Shown in pieces: positions 20,055 through 32,165 of a stretch of 64,000 bases of DNA (its first letter is position 1; each line of letters begins with the position of its first letter). Below the pieces are notes generated by a model, which saw nothing but the letters and a program-made list of their open reading frames with translations, had not been told where the DNA came from and ran no database searches. This DNA comes from Mycocentrospora acerina. Taxonomy: Eukaryota; Ascomycota; Dothideomycetes; Pleosporales. Position numbers and translations under genes: made by a program. The stretch is taken from positions 1 through 64,000 of the forward strand of contig JAKUHH010000108.1 of assembly GCA_022701365.1 (NCBI GenBank). Direction: 5' to 3'.

Positions 20055-20574
20055 GTGTTGCGAGGCGTCGGCTCCCAACTTTTACGATTCCCGTCCCAGA
20101 AGCCGCATATCGGTACCAAGGTAGTATTGCATGGAAACGGCGTTGGCATCATGCTTAGAGAGTATCATGTGGCCCTGGGTCTTCAACATTATTGTCCCTT
20201 TTTGGTGGTTTTCTTGTATTCGACATGACTTGCTATTTTCAGCGTATAGACAGCTATTGAACGATGCCATGTGCTCAGTCACACTGTACAGCTCCCTCCA
20301 GCCTATGCAGAATAGACAAGGAAAAAAAAATTCATCTCGTTTTACCCCGCCATCTTGCCATTCCACACCCCTGCCCATCCTTCCGTCTACCGGAGACCCC
20401 CCACCTTCCCTTTCAGCTCAAGCGCCGCCGATGCTACCCTCCGGACTTTGTTCCCAAACACAGTCACCCTCTCCCTCGATGCAACGCATAACTACAGCTG
20501 TCGTCCGTCGCCTGCCCACCAACTTGCCAGCCTTTCAACCTTCAGCCAGACTCTTCCCAACACACAAAAGAAAC
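20055..20574. other. APRT 3' flank and RidA promoter region
   Basis: This 520-bp interval between two same-strand genes has C/T-rich stretches (about 20340-20560) just upstream of the RidA start. CT-rich tracts are common in fungal promoters. No other gene is seen. Confidence 0.4.
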
Positions 20575-21243
20575 ATGTCGGAAATCAAAAAGGTCTTCAC
20601 CGCAAATGCGTGTCCCCGTGAGTACCGTGCTGTGCTGTGCTGACGTCGACTCGAAACTGACTGATCACGACAAAGCCGCCGGCCCTTATGTATGTCTCCC
20701 TGCTCCACCCCGTCCCCAGCGGACATGGCAAGAACAGCAAGAACAGAATCCCACGCTAACCCAGTACAGAGCCAAGCCATCATTGCGGGCCCGCAAGTCT
20801 TCGTTTCCGGCCAGATTCCTGCAAACAACAAGGGCGAGTTGATTGAGGGAAGCATCGCAGACAAGACAAAGCAGTGTTGCGAGAACATTGTCGGCATCCT
20901 CACCGAGGCTGGTGTGGGCATCGAGCGAGTCGTCAAGGTTAGTAAAACAAAACTGGTCACAGCCAAAAACCCAATTCATCTCTAGCTGTGAGGCTAGTAG
21001 ATTGATATACTCGACGCGACACAAACTTCATGGGCAGACGCACCGTCTTCTTTTTTCAATTAACTCGTGCAGGTCAATGTTTTCCTCGACGACATGGCGC
21101 ATTTTGCCGAGATGAACGGCGTGTTCGAGAAATACTTTGCCCACAAGCCGGCGCGTAGCTGCGTCGCCGTCAAGCAGCTTCCCAAGGGTGTACCGGTTGA
21201 GATTGAGTGCATTGCATACACCGGTACGGGTGCGAAACTCTGA
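20575..21243 (+). CDS. RidA/YjgF/Mmf1 family enamine/imine deaminase
   Basis: Four exons, 20575-20617, 20676-20689, 20770-20937 and 21073-21243, give 131 aa. Family features in order are the AGPYSQA segment near the N-terminus, VFVSGQIP, ERVVKVNVFLDDM, and ARSCVAVKQLP with Arg103 as the catalytic arginine that binds the substrate carboxylate. EIECIA near the C-terminus completes the core. RidA proteins hydrolyse reactive 2-aminoacrylate and related imines made by PLP enzymes, in cytosol or mitochondria (Hmf1 and Mmf1 in yeast). No clear presequence is present. Exon 2 is only 14 nt; it is required to supply PAGPY in frame and has good splice sites on both sides. The gene is tail to tail with the bestrophin gene, 424 bp apart. 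Confidence 0.93.
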
Positions 21244-21667
21244 CAAAGAGGAGTTTGTTGATAAAATGCAGGTTAAACGGCAATCGACCGCATCGAGCTG
21301 ATAGGAATGGCGCCGGTAGGATCACAAAAGGACACCCAACAACAGGGATCAGCTTAGGTCTTGAGAGACGCAGCTTGTACAATTTTTTTTGGTACTTGCC
21401 TGCATAAATCAACAGAATGTTCTTTGCAAAAGCCACTATTGCACATATTTTCAAAAGTCTAGTCTTAACCTTTACCATGCAAATTTCAATAGTTGTAAAT
21501 CATGATGCCATTGCACTTCAGATAAACTTTAGTGTGGAAAAATAAAAAAGAAGAGTTGGAAACGATAAAAAGGTATAGTACAACTTCAAGAGGTTGAATT
21601 AATGGAGTACTATGAACCCCGGTCAGTTAAATTGCACGCAACTTGGTGTGGCACTGTTTACCAACAT
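21244..21667. other. Convergent intergenic region
   Basis: This AT-richer interval lies between the RidA stop and the bestrophin stop and should contain both 3' UTRs. No gene is visible. Confidence 0.4.
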
Positions 21668-23282
21668 TCAGTCACCACCATCACCGCCCTGACCCGCCCC
21701 CAGACCCGCCTCGCCATACTCGGCACGATTGTCTTTGCCTGGTCTGTAATTTCCACTGTACCCATCTGTGTGCTGTGTTTTTGGGTGCTCGTCATGCCCC
21801 ACAAGAGGGAAATGAAGACCCGGCTTCGAAGCCAACGCGTCCCGAATCTCATCTACACTCTTATCCGCCCAGCCCTTGCTACCCATTTCTGAAAGTGGAT
21901 ACATGGGCATGTTGTGCTCATGCATGACAAAATCGCCGACGACAGGCGCCGCGCGCGACATGATGATGTCAACGTCTTTGCGGATTTGCTCGCAATATGC
22001 ATCAAGAGGAAGATCATTCACATCGTCGCCAAACGGATTTTCAATCTCGCGGCCAATGAGCGCGATACCGAGGATAATGTATGCGGCGAAACAAGATGCA
22101 GGGATTGTCACCCACCCTAGGGCTTTGTACAGCTGGAAGGGAAGCAGGAGGATGTAAACCCAAGTGATTTGGCCAATCGCTATGCTGTACGCAATTGGCA
22201 AAGGCGTGTTCAAGATGCGATCCGTCCCGGTGAGTACGTCATTCATTGTAGATAGCGCGTTGAGTGAGTGGGTTTGGTAAATCGACACCTTGAACGTGCC
22301 GTTGTCGTAAATGTTCTTCATGTAGCTGGACAGGTGGGAGAGTATCTCCAAGGGCAAGTTGCCAAGCGGTACTCGCGCACGCTTGATGAGTCTGCGCGGG
22401 TTGTCCTCGGCCATGGGCACTCCTAGAAACTGCCCTGCCGTCTTCAACACGCCAACTTTCTTGCTGGGTTCGGGCTGGTCGGCAGCTTTGGCATACGTGT
22501 CCAGGTGGCCAACAAGGTGCTTGAGGTCGTCATAATGCATATACGGCTCGAATCTCAGCTTGTGCTTCAGTGCAACAGCGTACGCGGCAATCAGGTTCAG
22601 GCAGCTAATCTTCTCCAGCAGATCCTGTTTCCCCAACGCAGCGTCCTGTGCATGTCGCTCATCCACGTGGATCCAGATCAAGCGCGACAACGTCTGCGAT
22701 GCAAGAGTGAGTTGAGCCCAGTACTTCCGGCCCTCATTATAGCGTTCGTAGGCCGTAGAACTGCGGAAGCTGAGTGCGAGACCCACGACAAAACCAAGGA
22801 CTGTGAGGAGCAGCTGGTTGATGCCGACTGAATACCGTCAGTGACCAGATATGCCCCGAGCCTCTATGAGAAGCACTACTTACGGTCATGCACAAACTTG
22901 GAGATGCATGTAATCATCGTAGCCCAGCCAGCGACAAAGAAAAGAGGCAAGATCATCTCCGGAGTGATACTGCCATGCAGACGCAAGAAAACGGGCCATT
23001 TCGAGTGGCGGTCGAGGTCGCGTGGACCTACCTGTCAGAGTCAGTAGAGATTTCAACAAAGGCTGAAGAGACTGAATTTTTTCTGAAGAGACTGAAGAGA
23101 TTAAAGAGTATCAAGAGACTCAAGAGACTGAAGAAAAGGCAGAGAAATGCAATTAGTTCCACTGCAAGATTACTCACAAAGTAGTCGTCCAAATCTTTAT
23201 CGGTATTTTGCTTCTTCATTTTCGGAAGTGCATGCTGAGCAGCACTCGACGTTCCACTCATCTTGGGCAGCTTTTCAGCCAT
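21668..23282 (-). CDS. Bestrophin-like (UPF0187/RFP-TM) membrane channel protein
   Basis: Exons are 23178-23282, 22884-23031 and 21668-22827, with introns of 146 and 56 nt, giving 470 aa. Exon 2 supplies DLDRHSKWPVFLRLHGS and a first membrane segment; exon 3 continues LLLTVLGFVVGLALSFRSS and TAYERYNEGRKYW, the family hallmark. IAIGQITWVYILLLPFQLY and FAAYIILGIALIGREIENPF are later membrane segments, and IENPFGDDVNDLPLD is the conserved C-terminal acidic motif. Fungal members are thought to be anion channels in mitochondrial or plasma membrane, by analogy with bestrophins. The C-terminal 50 residues are hydrophilic and Gly/Asp-rich. The first intron holds four TTCAGTCTCT-type units. Confidence 0.9.
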
Positions 23283-25447
23283 ACTGTTTCCCTATATCTG
23301 AAAGATTGAAGAAATCAGTGCAGTGTAAATCAAGTCGCTGTGAGAGATGCGGGCGATTTGCGGAAACGCATTGTTCATATCACAAATGAGCTGTCGCGTG
23401 CCCCTTACACCACCCGTCCCCACTATCCGCCAATCATGATGGATTGATCAAAGCGCGTTTGACATTTTTTTGGTGGCGCAAGTGTCAGTGTCTCGAATCA
23501 CGGTTATTGCTTTGATGAGACTGAATGTTGGTAGCCGAGTCCAATAGTACCTGGCCATGTAGCGACCATAGATCTTGTCATTCCGAATGAAGAAACATTC
23601 CGTCTTGGCATCCAGGGCACACAAATTTCAAAGGATATGGATATGGATAAGGAAGTGGTCATGTGTTGGCAAGAATTGGCAAGTTTCTCATGCCACCTAC
23701 TTCAGCTCTGCTTGGTGTGTCACGTTGCAAGATGACGGGCGCACAAAGGAGACCGCAAACATTGATCGCAGAATGGTAAAGTAAGCAAGATCAGCGAATA
23801 ACCACAAGCTTCTTCTTATTCTCTTTCCGCAAGTAAGGATTCGCGAAGCTTTCATCCTCGGTGTTGGCGCTGACAAGATGGTCGTGCGTTAGAAATCTCG
23901 GTGATCGGTTTGGTTGTCATGACTTGATTGGCCGACATGATTGATCTTCAACCATGGAATCCTTGCCATAGTTCTTGGCAGACTTGGTACATACTTGGCT
24001 GTATAAAGTTGCGTTCACAAGGTCTCAAGATACTGATTGACCATGAAAAGAAACATGGCTTAGCTTGACAGATCCAAAATGCTAGCGTACCTTGTTCATT
24101 ACACAACACCATTCTCAGAAAATAGAGTCAATGCATGAGCGTAGCCACCCATCAGAGTCAGTTTACATAGAACACAGCCCGCTCGGGAAATTATGACATT
24201 CGATCTCAAGTCTGGACGTAGATCTTACCGACACCCTCGCTGGAAATCATCTTTTCCGTCAACCTAATGACCGACATAAGCCCAGCGGAGCAATAAACGG
24301 TGCAATAGACAGAAAGATCCAACGCTCATCCCTGCCGTCTTACATCTCAGCACGCGACTCCATCAGCACAAAGGGGTGGACGAGTCGAAAGAAGAGATTT
24401 GAGAACTTGGCAATTAAGCAAAAAAAGATATAAAGTATTGTCAAAAGTACAGTCTTCTTCTGCAGGACAAAGAACACGGATTACATTTTGAAGCATATTC
24501 CAGGTTGAGGATCTACCAACTTAAGAGAGATGAGCTCATTCAAAAAGGGCAAGTACAGATATTCTGTCAAAGAAAAGATGGGGACTCCAATGTTTTGTTT
24601 CTGCCATAAGCTTCCAATAGCCACATCGCCGAAATACCGTCTCATTGCCTCATTCATCGTCAACCTCAGCACGCATGCTGTTTTTCACCATTGAGAGGCA
24701 CAATCACCCTGCTTGTGATGAACGTATTTCTGGTAGCTTTGTGATTGTCAATGTATTAAACAGGTTTTTCGATCCGTTTTCGTTTGAACACAATGTATAG
24801 TCTCTCAAAGTTGGGCAAGGTGTTCTCTGAAATGAGTTAATTGGATCATTGATTGAATCACTACTAGATTTTAGTCCTATCAAATCTTCCAAGAGAACTA
24901 CAATCTCGAGTTGCAGAAGCTTCTACTCAAACTGATCGAGTTGAAATACATCAGCCAAAATGAAAGAAAGCATCATTACATCTACCGACAGCTGAGAAGA
25001 TCAAATACACAAGTTCAATCATCTTTTCAAACGTCACACTGAAGTCGGCCTAAGCGACTGCTTCTAACAAACAGGCCAATCTCTTCGGTTATGGTATAAT
25101 CTTTGATTCTACGTATGAAGGTGACAATACATCTCCCATGAGATCTTCACAAGAAAGCCTTCCATCTTAGTAAAACATCATTGTATTTACATTGTAAAAA
25201 AGAAACACACTATGGCGCTACGGAAACAGTCTAATTGACTATGGTCCAACGTAATATCCTGTGCCGCGAACTTTGCGCTGAAGAAAAGGCATGTCATCGC
25301 TATCCTAGGACTCATGTCGCCAAATAGAGCGCTGTCATTATGTTCCATGTATGCGTTTGTGACTACATGATATTTAGATCTCAAGATCCAATGAACCAAT
25401 GTCCCACATACTTTGAATATATATTCAACATACAAAACACAACAAAT
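23283..25447. other. 2.2-kb intergenic region
   Basis: No gene could be supported. The ORFs are short, without domains, and do not join into a sensible protein with consensus introns. The left part is the bestrophin promoter and the right part the 3' flank of the next minus-strand gene. I see no repeats or RNA gene. Confidence 0.4.
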
Positions 25448-27294
25448 CTATGTCCGGGTACGTGTGGAGCGGCGAGGGCGCTTCGTGGGTCGTCCGAGGG
25501 CTTGAGTTACTCCTAACGTTTCCGTATCATCATCTTCCTGTGGTCGCTTGGTACGCTTCGTCTTCTTGTTGTTCTTGTCAATCTTTGGCATCCCGCTCAG
25601 CTGAGTGGCGTACTCTTGCTTTTCTGCGGCAGTGGCAAAGGCAATGCGGTCAGCTTTCTTGCCATTCGATGCCTTGTTGCTCTTCACGCGCTTGTCAAGC
25701 ATCCATGGGTTACCAACGACTGCATGGAGGCGTTCGCATTTCAAGAGAGCCTCACAAGTGCATTTTGAAATCTGAAGCTGTCAGAGAAATGTGATATCAA
25801 ATTCAATGGACGACCAACCGTGAGTAGTGAGATCAGTGCATCGAAACGCTCCTCAAATGTAAAAAGACAAGTCTTGAAAATCTCTTCGCGCATGTGCGCA
25901 TCATAAATAGGCTTGGTCCACCCAGTCTGATGGACGCCGATGATCAAATCCTGAGATGAAAGTTAGTAAAAGACACAGTCAATGATGCAAAGAGAACTAA
26001 CAAGTATTTCCAGAGCGACTGCATCAATCTCGTAGGGTGTGTAATGGGTTGCGCCATCTGCCCAGCGATTCTGGAATGATTTGCTCTGTTCGGATTCAAT
26101 ACAGCCTATATTGTTGTAGATGGCCGCAACAATTTTCTGATGGCACCGGTCCTTTGTCACCTGGCATGTTGGAAGTGTATCGTCCTGAAGAGGGGCCGTC
26201 CAGAACGCTGCTCTTGACTCAAGATTTAAAGTGTCTCCCTTCTGCCTCTTGTAAATGGCGAGACCCTCTTTTAGCTTCATCGCGATTTCTTGGTCTGCGT
26301 TCGAAGGGATGGTCTGTAATGCGGTTTCTATGGTCCGAGTGCCTTGAGTTAAGGGTGCTTGAGAATCCTCGTCCACATAATCGGGTGTGTGAGTGTTTTT
26401 TTCTTTGTACTCGGCAATAAAACGATGGACTTGTTTTTGATTGTGACCCGATTCGAGGCTAGGGAGATTGAAGAAGTCGGACTTTGTGTAAGAATTGGAC
26501 GAACCGAAAGAGTACTGTATGGATCCGGTCTGAGTAGATGCGACAAGACAGGGTTCACTGTCGACTCCGTATGGTATTGTGTCATTGTCAAATCTGGACT
26601 CAATGCTTGGGTGGGTATTTTGTGCATACTCATGGCTAACATTACGAGCAATACTTGTTGCATCAAAACTGGTGGGGCTCTGGCAAGAGGCTTGAGAGGA
26701 GTACAAACTTGCAGGAGTTACACAGTAGTGAGCAGCAGAATCGAACTGTCCAGTCATGACTGGCAGTATGGGGGTCAGCGTTCTGAAGCTGAATAGGCTC
26801 GTATCGAGATGCGCACTAAGTTGAGGTTGTTCAGAGCTCAATGCTAACACATTGCCGGGTGATTCTTCGAGAACTTCAGTCATGCCGATACCAAGATCGA
26901 AGTTACTGTAAAGGCTGCCGAAGTAGTTCTCAATACGGGACTCAAATTGTAGGGCCTTTGGATCAAGTCGCGCAGAAGAATATGATTTGTTAGAACTAGG
27001 AGAAACTCCAAGTTGAACCAATCCCGCATCATGCCCGATATACTGGCCGTTAGAAGCTCTGTCTGGCTGTATACCCGAGACATAGATATTGGGAGAGTCT
27101 GGAGAGGGTGGTATTACTGGCGCACGCAGCGCGGCAAAGAAGGGCGCGTTGGGGTGTGACGTGCATTTTGAGTCTCTCGTAGCTTCATGGCTTTCGAATA
27201 CATCTTGAGAATACATCGATGGAACACTATAATGCTCATACTCGCACTCCGAGACGGAGGCATATGGAACTGAAAGTGAGCTCTTGCGTATCAT
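25448..27294 (-). CDS. Unrecognised protein with low-complexity N-terminus and basic C-terminus
   Basis: Exons are 26002-27294, 25819-25950 and 25448-25771, with introns of 51 and 47 nt, giving 582 aa from the ATG at 27294. The frame stays open upstream to 27417 but with no other ATG. The first 350 residues are Ser/Pro/Gln-rich and look disordered. About 400-530 is compact and helical (CHQKIVAAIYNNIG, YTPYEIDAVALEIL, TFEERFDALISLL, CEALLKCERLHAVVG), resembling a conserved but unnamed region I associate with other dothideomycete proteins. The C-terminus is Lys/Arg-rich (KKTKRTKRP, RPTKRPRRS), suggesting nuclear localisation. I do not recognise a function; a regulatory role is only inferred. 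The second intron's acceptor has an alternative 6 nt earlier, adding two residues. Confidence 0.72.
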
Positions 27295-29648
27295 CTCGAT
27301 CCAGCGATGAAGTAAGTATGAACGATTGGATCGTGACAAAGGACAAATGTATGCTGACAGCTGAGGAAATGGAATAGACCAAAGAACAATCTGCTCAGCT
27401 AAATTGAGTATGGGCAAGACTTAGTGAAGAGAAATAGCTAGCCAGCTCAACTTGTAGGAGAGATTTCAAATACCCCTCATATGGCTAGCGAGAGCTCAAA
27501 CTCGGGCAGGTTGGGTTGAGTACAAGATCTTGCTCAAGATTGGAGCTAACGTCCAATAAGAAGGCAAATCACTCCTTCACCTTGCAATTTCCCGACCCTC
27601 TCGTGAGCAAAACAAGACTGCGCACGGGCGTAGGACGGTGACCTAATGCTGCACATCCATAACTTGAAAACTTTAAGGCAATCTGTAAGGCAGCAAAATC
27701 CGAGCTAATAATACGTTTGCATTATCACGACGCTACGTTGCTATGCCTGTTGGCGTTGAGATGATGTCCAAAAATACATGGTCAGATATCTGGTTGTCCA
27801 CGTTATGAGGTCACTACAATATATTTATATAGCAAAATTAGACAGCTTAGTACATTTCCCAGCACAAAAAGTGGCTTAGTAGCCTCCTCGCATTTTTTGA
27901 TTATGCCACTGCTGAAAATGATCGTACTTTTTGAGTGAGCAAAGTAGTAAGTGGCGTGGAAATGTCAGTCGTGGAACAATCCTGGGATTTCATTGAAGTC
28001 TTGCAAGAGTCTTCTCACAATGTACAATGTTGATGTAATTTTTTGTGTTCTTGGGCTTCCTTTTCTTCTAGCTCTCTTATTCCTGGTCAATTATCAATTG
28101 CAATTCTCTCCAAAATATTCACTTCAGCACTCAACTCTTACGAAGATGGACGAGAAACGCAATTGACGGTGCTTGGTTTTTCGAACAATTCTGAATATAG
28201 ACATACTGCATAAATCGTCAATTTGAAAAATCAAGAATTCAGTAGGCCAACCTTTTATAACATCTAGAGGGTACATCTCGGATGCAACTCCATGAGAACG
28301 CACCGTTTTCCAATCTAGTGAAATTGTGAAAAGATTGATCTCTGTGCTTGAACTTCGATGCCATCTAAGCTTTTGCCGAAACTAATGTCACTGCGAAAAA
28401 AAAGGTGTCTAATTCATATATATACCAGGAAAGGACAGCCGACGCATGCAAAAGGCTGGTCTGCCGATCAAACAAGGCTTAACGACACAGCAGATTTAAA
28501 TCGTGTAGAAAAGAACATCCCAGTTATATTTAAGGGAGTCGTATTTTGGTTAGGCGATTGCTAGACTTTCCGATTTCAAATATTTGTCATCACCATACAA
28601 GCCCATGATGTTAAGGAGAGTGATTAAATAGGTTAGATATCAACTAAAATGCTTCTACTCGGCAGAAATTTTCCAAGGAGAGAATTCTCGAAGTTTTTAA
28701 AATGTAGAGTTAGTGGCCGGCTTGTGGGCTGAGCTTGGTTGAAGAACAGTATCAAGTTTGCTGCATCGAAGATATTCATCATATCAATTGTATTGCATTG
28801 AAAACACCTCAAGTCGGTACCCTCAAGCAAGATAACTTTTTCTCATCAAACTATTGTATCTCTTGTTATCTTTGAATTCAACTTTTGAAAGGCACAATGT
28901 ACGTATGTCTTCGAATTTGATTACGAGCGAGGGTTTGTATGGACGACATCTTCGCATTTATTCGAAGCCAAGAATCCTCTGACAGACCAAGGATGAGAAA
29001 AGAGTTTTCTGGAGTGAGCATGCATATTCAAGATGCATAAAGTCTGACTTCAGGTATGCTAGAGCGGAAATTGGCGATTGGTATATGTTAGTCACTCCAT
29101 TCGGATCACCCCTCGCTTTTAGTAGTGTATCTTCGTTTGCATGCATGCATGATTAATGTGTAACGCAGTTCACAGGGCTGTTGCTACTACTGTTTTAATG
29201 AGAGAATGACAAAACGTTCGCAACCCAAGATGGATCAACATATTGAGAGCGCCTTTATTTTGGGAGAATGGCTTTGTAGCGGCACAGGCGATGACCGTGA
29301 CGTGTTCCCTATTCATCCTAAATTGGAGTTTCCTCGCTCTTAACAACTCGCATGCGTACGGCATACAAGTCGCTCGCTTGACGATACTTGATCGTTGCAA
29401 GAATATGCACGGGGGATATAAGTTGCCGTTATGCAAATTCATTGTTCTGATTTTTTGTGACTTGTTAGACGTAAGCGCGAAAGTCCGCTGACCCAATCGT
29501 TCAGTTTCTGATGTCATTTGTATTTTCATACTTTCTCGGTGTCAGCCAGACACCTTGCCTTTGCATAACACAATCGTTCTTTGACTTGTCAATACGGATA
29601 CATTGTGGACCAGAGACTGCTGTAAATTTCACGGTGCTGGGAAAGCTA
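27295..29648. other. 2.35-kb intergenic region
   Basis: AT-leaning DNA with only short, domain-less ORFs on both strands. The left end is the promoter side of the 25448-27294 gene and the right end is the 3' flank of the F-box-like gene. No repeats, tRNA or other element was recognised. Confidence 0.4.
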
Positions 29649-30443
29649 TCAAAGCGCGCCGATTCCCATGTTCTGAAGCACATTCGCCAGATCCACCTCC
29701 ACAATCTTGTCCCAGCCCCTCTCTGGCCCCCATGTAATACGCTTCTGGTTCAGCATTGTTTCATCTACCAAGCCTTTGAGCAGAGGGCTCGACTTGGAGA
29801 CGCTGGGGTATGCATCGAACTCAACTTCGTGAATCGATGGCAATTGTGCAAAAAAATTTCTCAACAGATTCACACAGTATTCAGTGTAGAAGTCATTGCC
29901 AACTCTAAAGCCCTCGAAAACGTCATTCGACGCAGGGTCGATCTCCACGAAAATTTTGAGCTTGTACACCTTTTTCGCCGCTGGGAGCCCCAGGCGCTTA
30001 TCCACGACCCATCCCTTCGGCGGCCTCGTAAAGCCTGGACCGAGACGCAGCTCCAGGCGGGTAAGGTGTGCGCGGTACTTGCGGGGCAGCCACGCGAGCA
30101 GCGGGTATTTCTTGTTTATGTAGCGGCCGTGGATGGGAAAGAGACGGAACGTGTTGGCGCTGTAGAATACGCGCGAGGCCTCGTCGTGCATACGGCGACT
30201 CACGCGAAACAGGCGCAGGCATGGGGCGACGGTGCGAATATTACCCGGATCAAGGTCGATGGTCTTTGGGAAGACTAAGCAGAGCTCGTAAACGCGCAGG
30301 CGCAGTTCTGACGGCAGGTCGAAGAAGCGGAATGGCTGACTGTGAGCGCCGTCGCTTTCAGCGCATGTGGAAGCGCCGTCGTCAATGCCCATAGTCGCCA
30401 GCTGTGCGACGAGCGCATCAATATCCTTTGCCTTGCGCCGCAT
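29649..30443 (-). CDS. F-box-like / 2EXR-type protein
   Basis: A single exon gives 264 aa from the ATG at 30443. The frame extends upstream to 30482 only through a GTG. Residues 38-57 (FRFFDLPSELRLRVYELCLV) fit the F-box-like pattern F-x-DLPxELRxxIY common in fungal proteins. It is followed by LRLFRVSRRMHDEASRVFYS, the usual second conserved block in which a cell-surface-like strand leads to an alpha/beta region. No leucine-rich or WD repeats follow. Such proteins are presumed substrate adaptors, but this subclass is functionally undefined. Codons are GC-rich relative to the flanks. An upstream exon cannot be excluded because GTGAGT at 30477-30482 resembles a donor. Confidence 0.78.
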   Translation of the reverse strand: MRRKAKDIDALVAQLATMGIDDGASTCAESDGAHSQPFRFFDLPSELRLRVYELCLVFPKTIDLDPGNIRTVAPCLRLFRVSRRMHDEASRVFYSANTFRLFPIHGRYINKKYPLLAWLPRKYRAHLTRLELRLGPGFTRPPKGWVVDKRLGLPAAKKVYKLKIFVEIDPASNDVFEGFRVGNDFYTEYCVNLLRNFFAQLPSIHEVEFDAYPSVSKSSPLLKGLVDETMLNQKRITWGPERGWDKIVEVDLANVLQNMGIGAL

Positions 30444-31265
30444 CGTAGCGTCGGGACTTGTTATTCGAGGAATTGAACTCACTGAAGCGAGCTCGCCGTC
30501 GCTTCAGGATCGCCTATGCATACATTGCGTGCAAGTCGTCAAAATGGCACAGATAGAGGAATGTAATGTCTCGGAGCTACGGGACCAACAAGCCCATGCG
30601 ATGGGGGCAGAGGTTCTTGGGAGCAAAGATTTTCTTTCTCCCCGGCGTTTTTCAACCTCAAGATTATAAGAGTAATTTTGACGTCAAATTCAAAACCGGG
30701 TGATCAACTTTGCTCGGCCAAGATTCAGCGTCGAAGAGACTTTTAAAGGCTACTCTTAGTCAGCCACTAACCGAATTTGTAATACCCCTGTAGCCATCGG
30801 CCTATCAGATCTCTCACCTATCTAATAAATAAACATTGCAGATAATCAAAGTCCGATTCTTCTGTATTTCGTATTGAAAATGATTGGCATGAATTTTGTA
30901 AGAGGTTGGCCAAAGAGCAGCAAGAGCAATCTGCCACTTTTTGACAAGCAGTACCCAACTTTCACAAATGCTCTCTTGATCATTCGGGGTGACATTGCAC
31001 AACAGATCGTCAGCACCTTCAGCCTCACGCCTCGCAGTACTCCCATAATCCCACCGTTTTGAATTTGAGATCTGAGCTGTTTCTACCTTGGAACTGTAGC
31101 TTGAATATGCACAACGTCGAAGATTGGCGAGCTAGTTGACACTGTATCTATTGGACGGTTGTTGGTTGACTGCGATGTTTGGTTGAGAATAGAATGAATG
31201 ATAGTGGAAACAATCGTTTCGTAGTAATGATATAACACAGTAGGGTCGTTTTGTTGTTGAGATTA
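30444..31265. other. Intergenic region, 0.8 kb
   Basis: This interval holds the upstream region of the F-box-like gene and the 3' flank of the next minus-strand gene. Only short unsupported ORFs are seen. Confidence 0.4.
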
Positions 31266-32165
31266 TCAGGCACCTTCTCCTTCCCAAGGTAAGGCCGAAG
31301 CGTCAACGTCGAACGCCTTCTTCTTCTCATTGTCCGTATGTCTCCCGTACTTCTTGACCCACGCTTCATCTCTTTCCTTTGCAGGAGCGGAAAACTGTGT
31401 GCTCAATCCTCCGCGACTCTTAACTTGCATCTTCTTTTCCGCTGCCTCCATCATCTTTAGTTGGTCCTCTTCACTCTGCATCTTCCTCTGCAATGTGACT
31501 TCGAACATATCTCTGCCCTTCCGTTTGCCCCTGAGTCCATTGTCCTCTTTGTCAAAGTACAATGCCCAGCGCAGGCCCTCTCGACCCCAGGGAGTTGTGG
31601 GGTCTTCGTCTGCACCATCCCATTCATCAATTGCGACAAAGCCCTCCCAGCCGTCGAGTATGAGGTTTGCTTCGTCTTCTGTCCAATCCCATTCGCCGAC
31701 AATTTGGGCGATGGAGATAGATCGGTTCCCGTAACGCAGTTCGTAAGTCGAGCGGTCGCAGTACAGCCAATTCAGCATGGGTGGGTCGTCTGAGATGGTG
31801 CTCACTAGGCCTCGTTCTGGGGGAGATCTGTCTTCGTCGGGATACATAATGTAGAAGCCTGCGAATGCATGTAAAGGTGGGTCCATTTTCACGCCCTCGT
31901 CTGGGGGGAGAGGCTTGCCCTCGCTGTCGCGCGGCACTATCCAGACTTTGTCGTGGCGCAGTATAAGCGTTCCTCCATCTACTTCATCTTTGGCAATTTC
32001 GTCTTTGCTCGCGCACGAGACGTGGAGATTGAACTTGATCATGCGTGTCTCGTTTGCAGCCTCTGCGTTCTGCTTTTTCTGGTATTCGACACCCTCTGCG
32101 ACGCCAGTGACGAGCGGAATTGCTATCACGCAGCCGCCGAGAAATAACCCCAAAGGCAGAGCCAT
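31266..32165 (-). CDS. Single-pass membrane-anchored protein of unknown function
   Basis: A single exon gives 299 aa. Residues 3-25 (LPLGLFLGGCVIAIPLVTG) form one membrane segment or signal anchor. A soluble, acidic and Trp-rich region follows, with blocks FNLHVSC, VPRDSEGKPLPPDEG, WLYCDRSTYELRYGNRS and WDWTEDEANLILDGWEGFV. The C-terminal 80 residues are charged with a probable coiled coil (RKMQSEEDQLKMMEAAEKKM). It looks like a conserved fungal family without an assigned function. Start ATG is at 32165 with no competing ATG upstream. It is divergent from the P450 gene across 627 bp. Confidence 0.8.
   Translation of the reverse strand: MALPLGLFLGGCVIAIPLVTGVAEGVEYQKKQNAEAANETRMIKFNLHVSCASKDEIAKDEVDGGTLILRHDKVWIVPRDSEGKPLPPDEGVKMDPPLHAFAGFYIMYPDEDRSPPERGLVSTISDDPPMLNWLYCDRSTYELRYGNRSISIAQIVGEWDWTEDEANLILDGWEGFVAIDEWDGADEDPTTPWGREGLRWALYFDKEDNGLRGKRKGRDMFEVTLQRKMQSEEDQLKMMEAAEKKMQVKSRGGLSTQFSAPAKERDEAWVKKYGRHTDNEKKKAFDVDASALPWEGEGA

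Noticed and set aside
27295..27417. Upstream extension of the 25448-27294 protein
   Set aside because: The frame is open but contains no ATG, so 27294 was used; an extra 5' exon remains possible.
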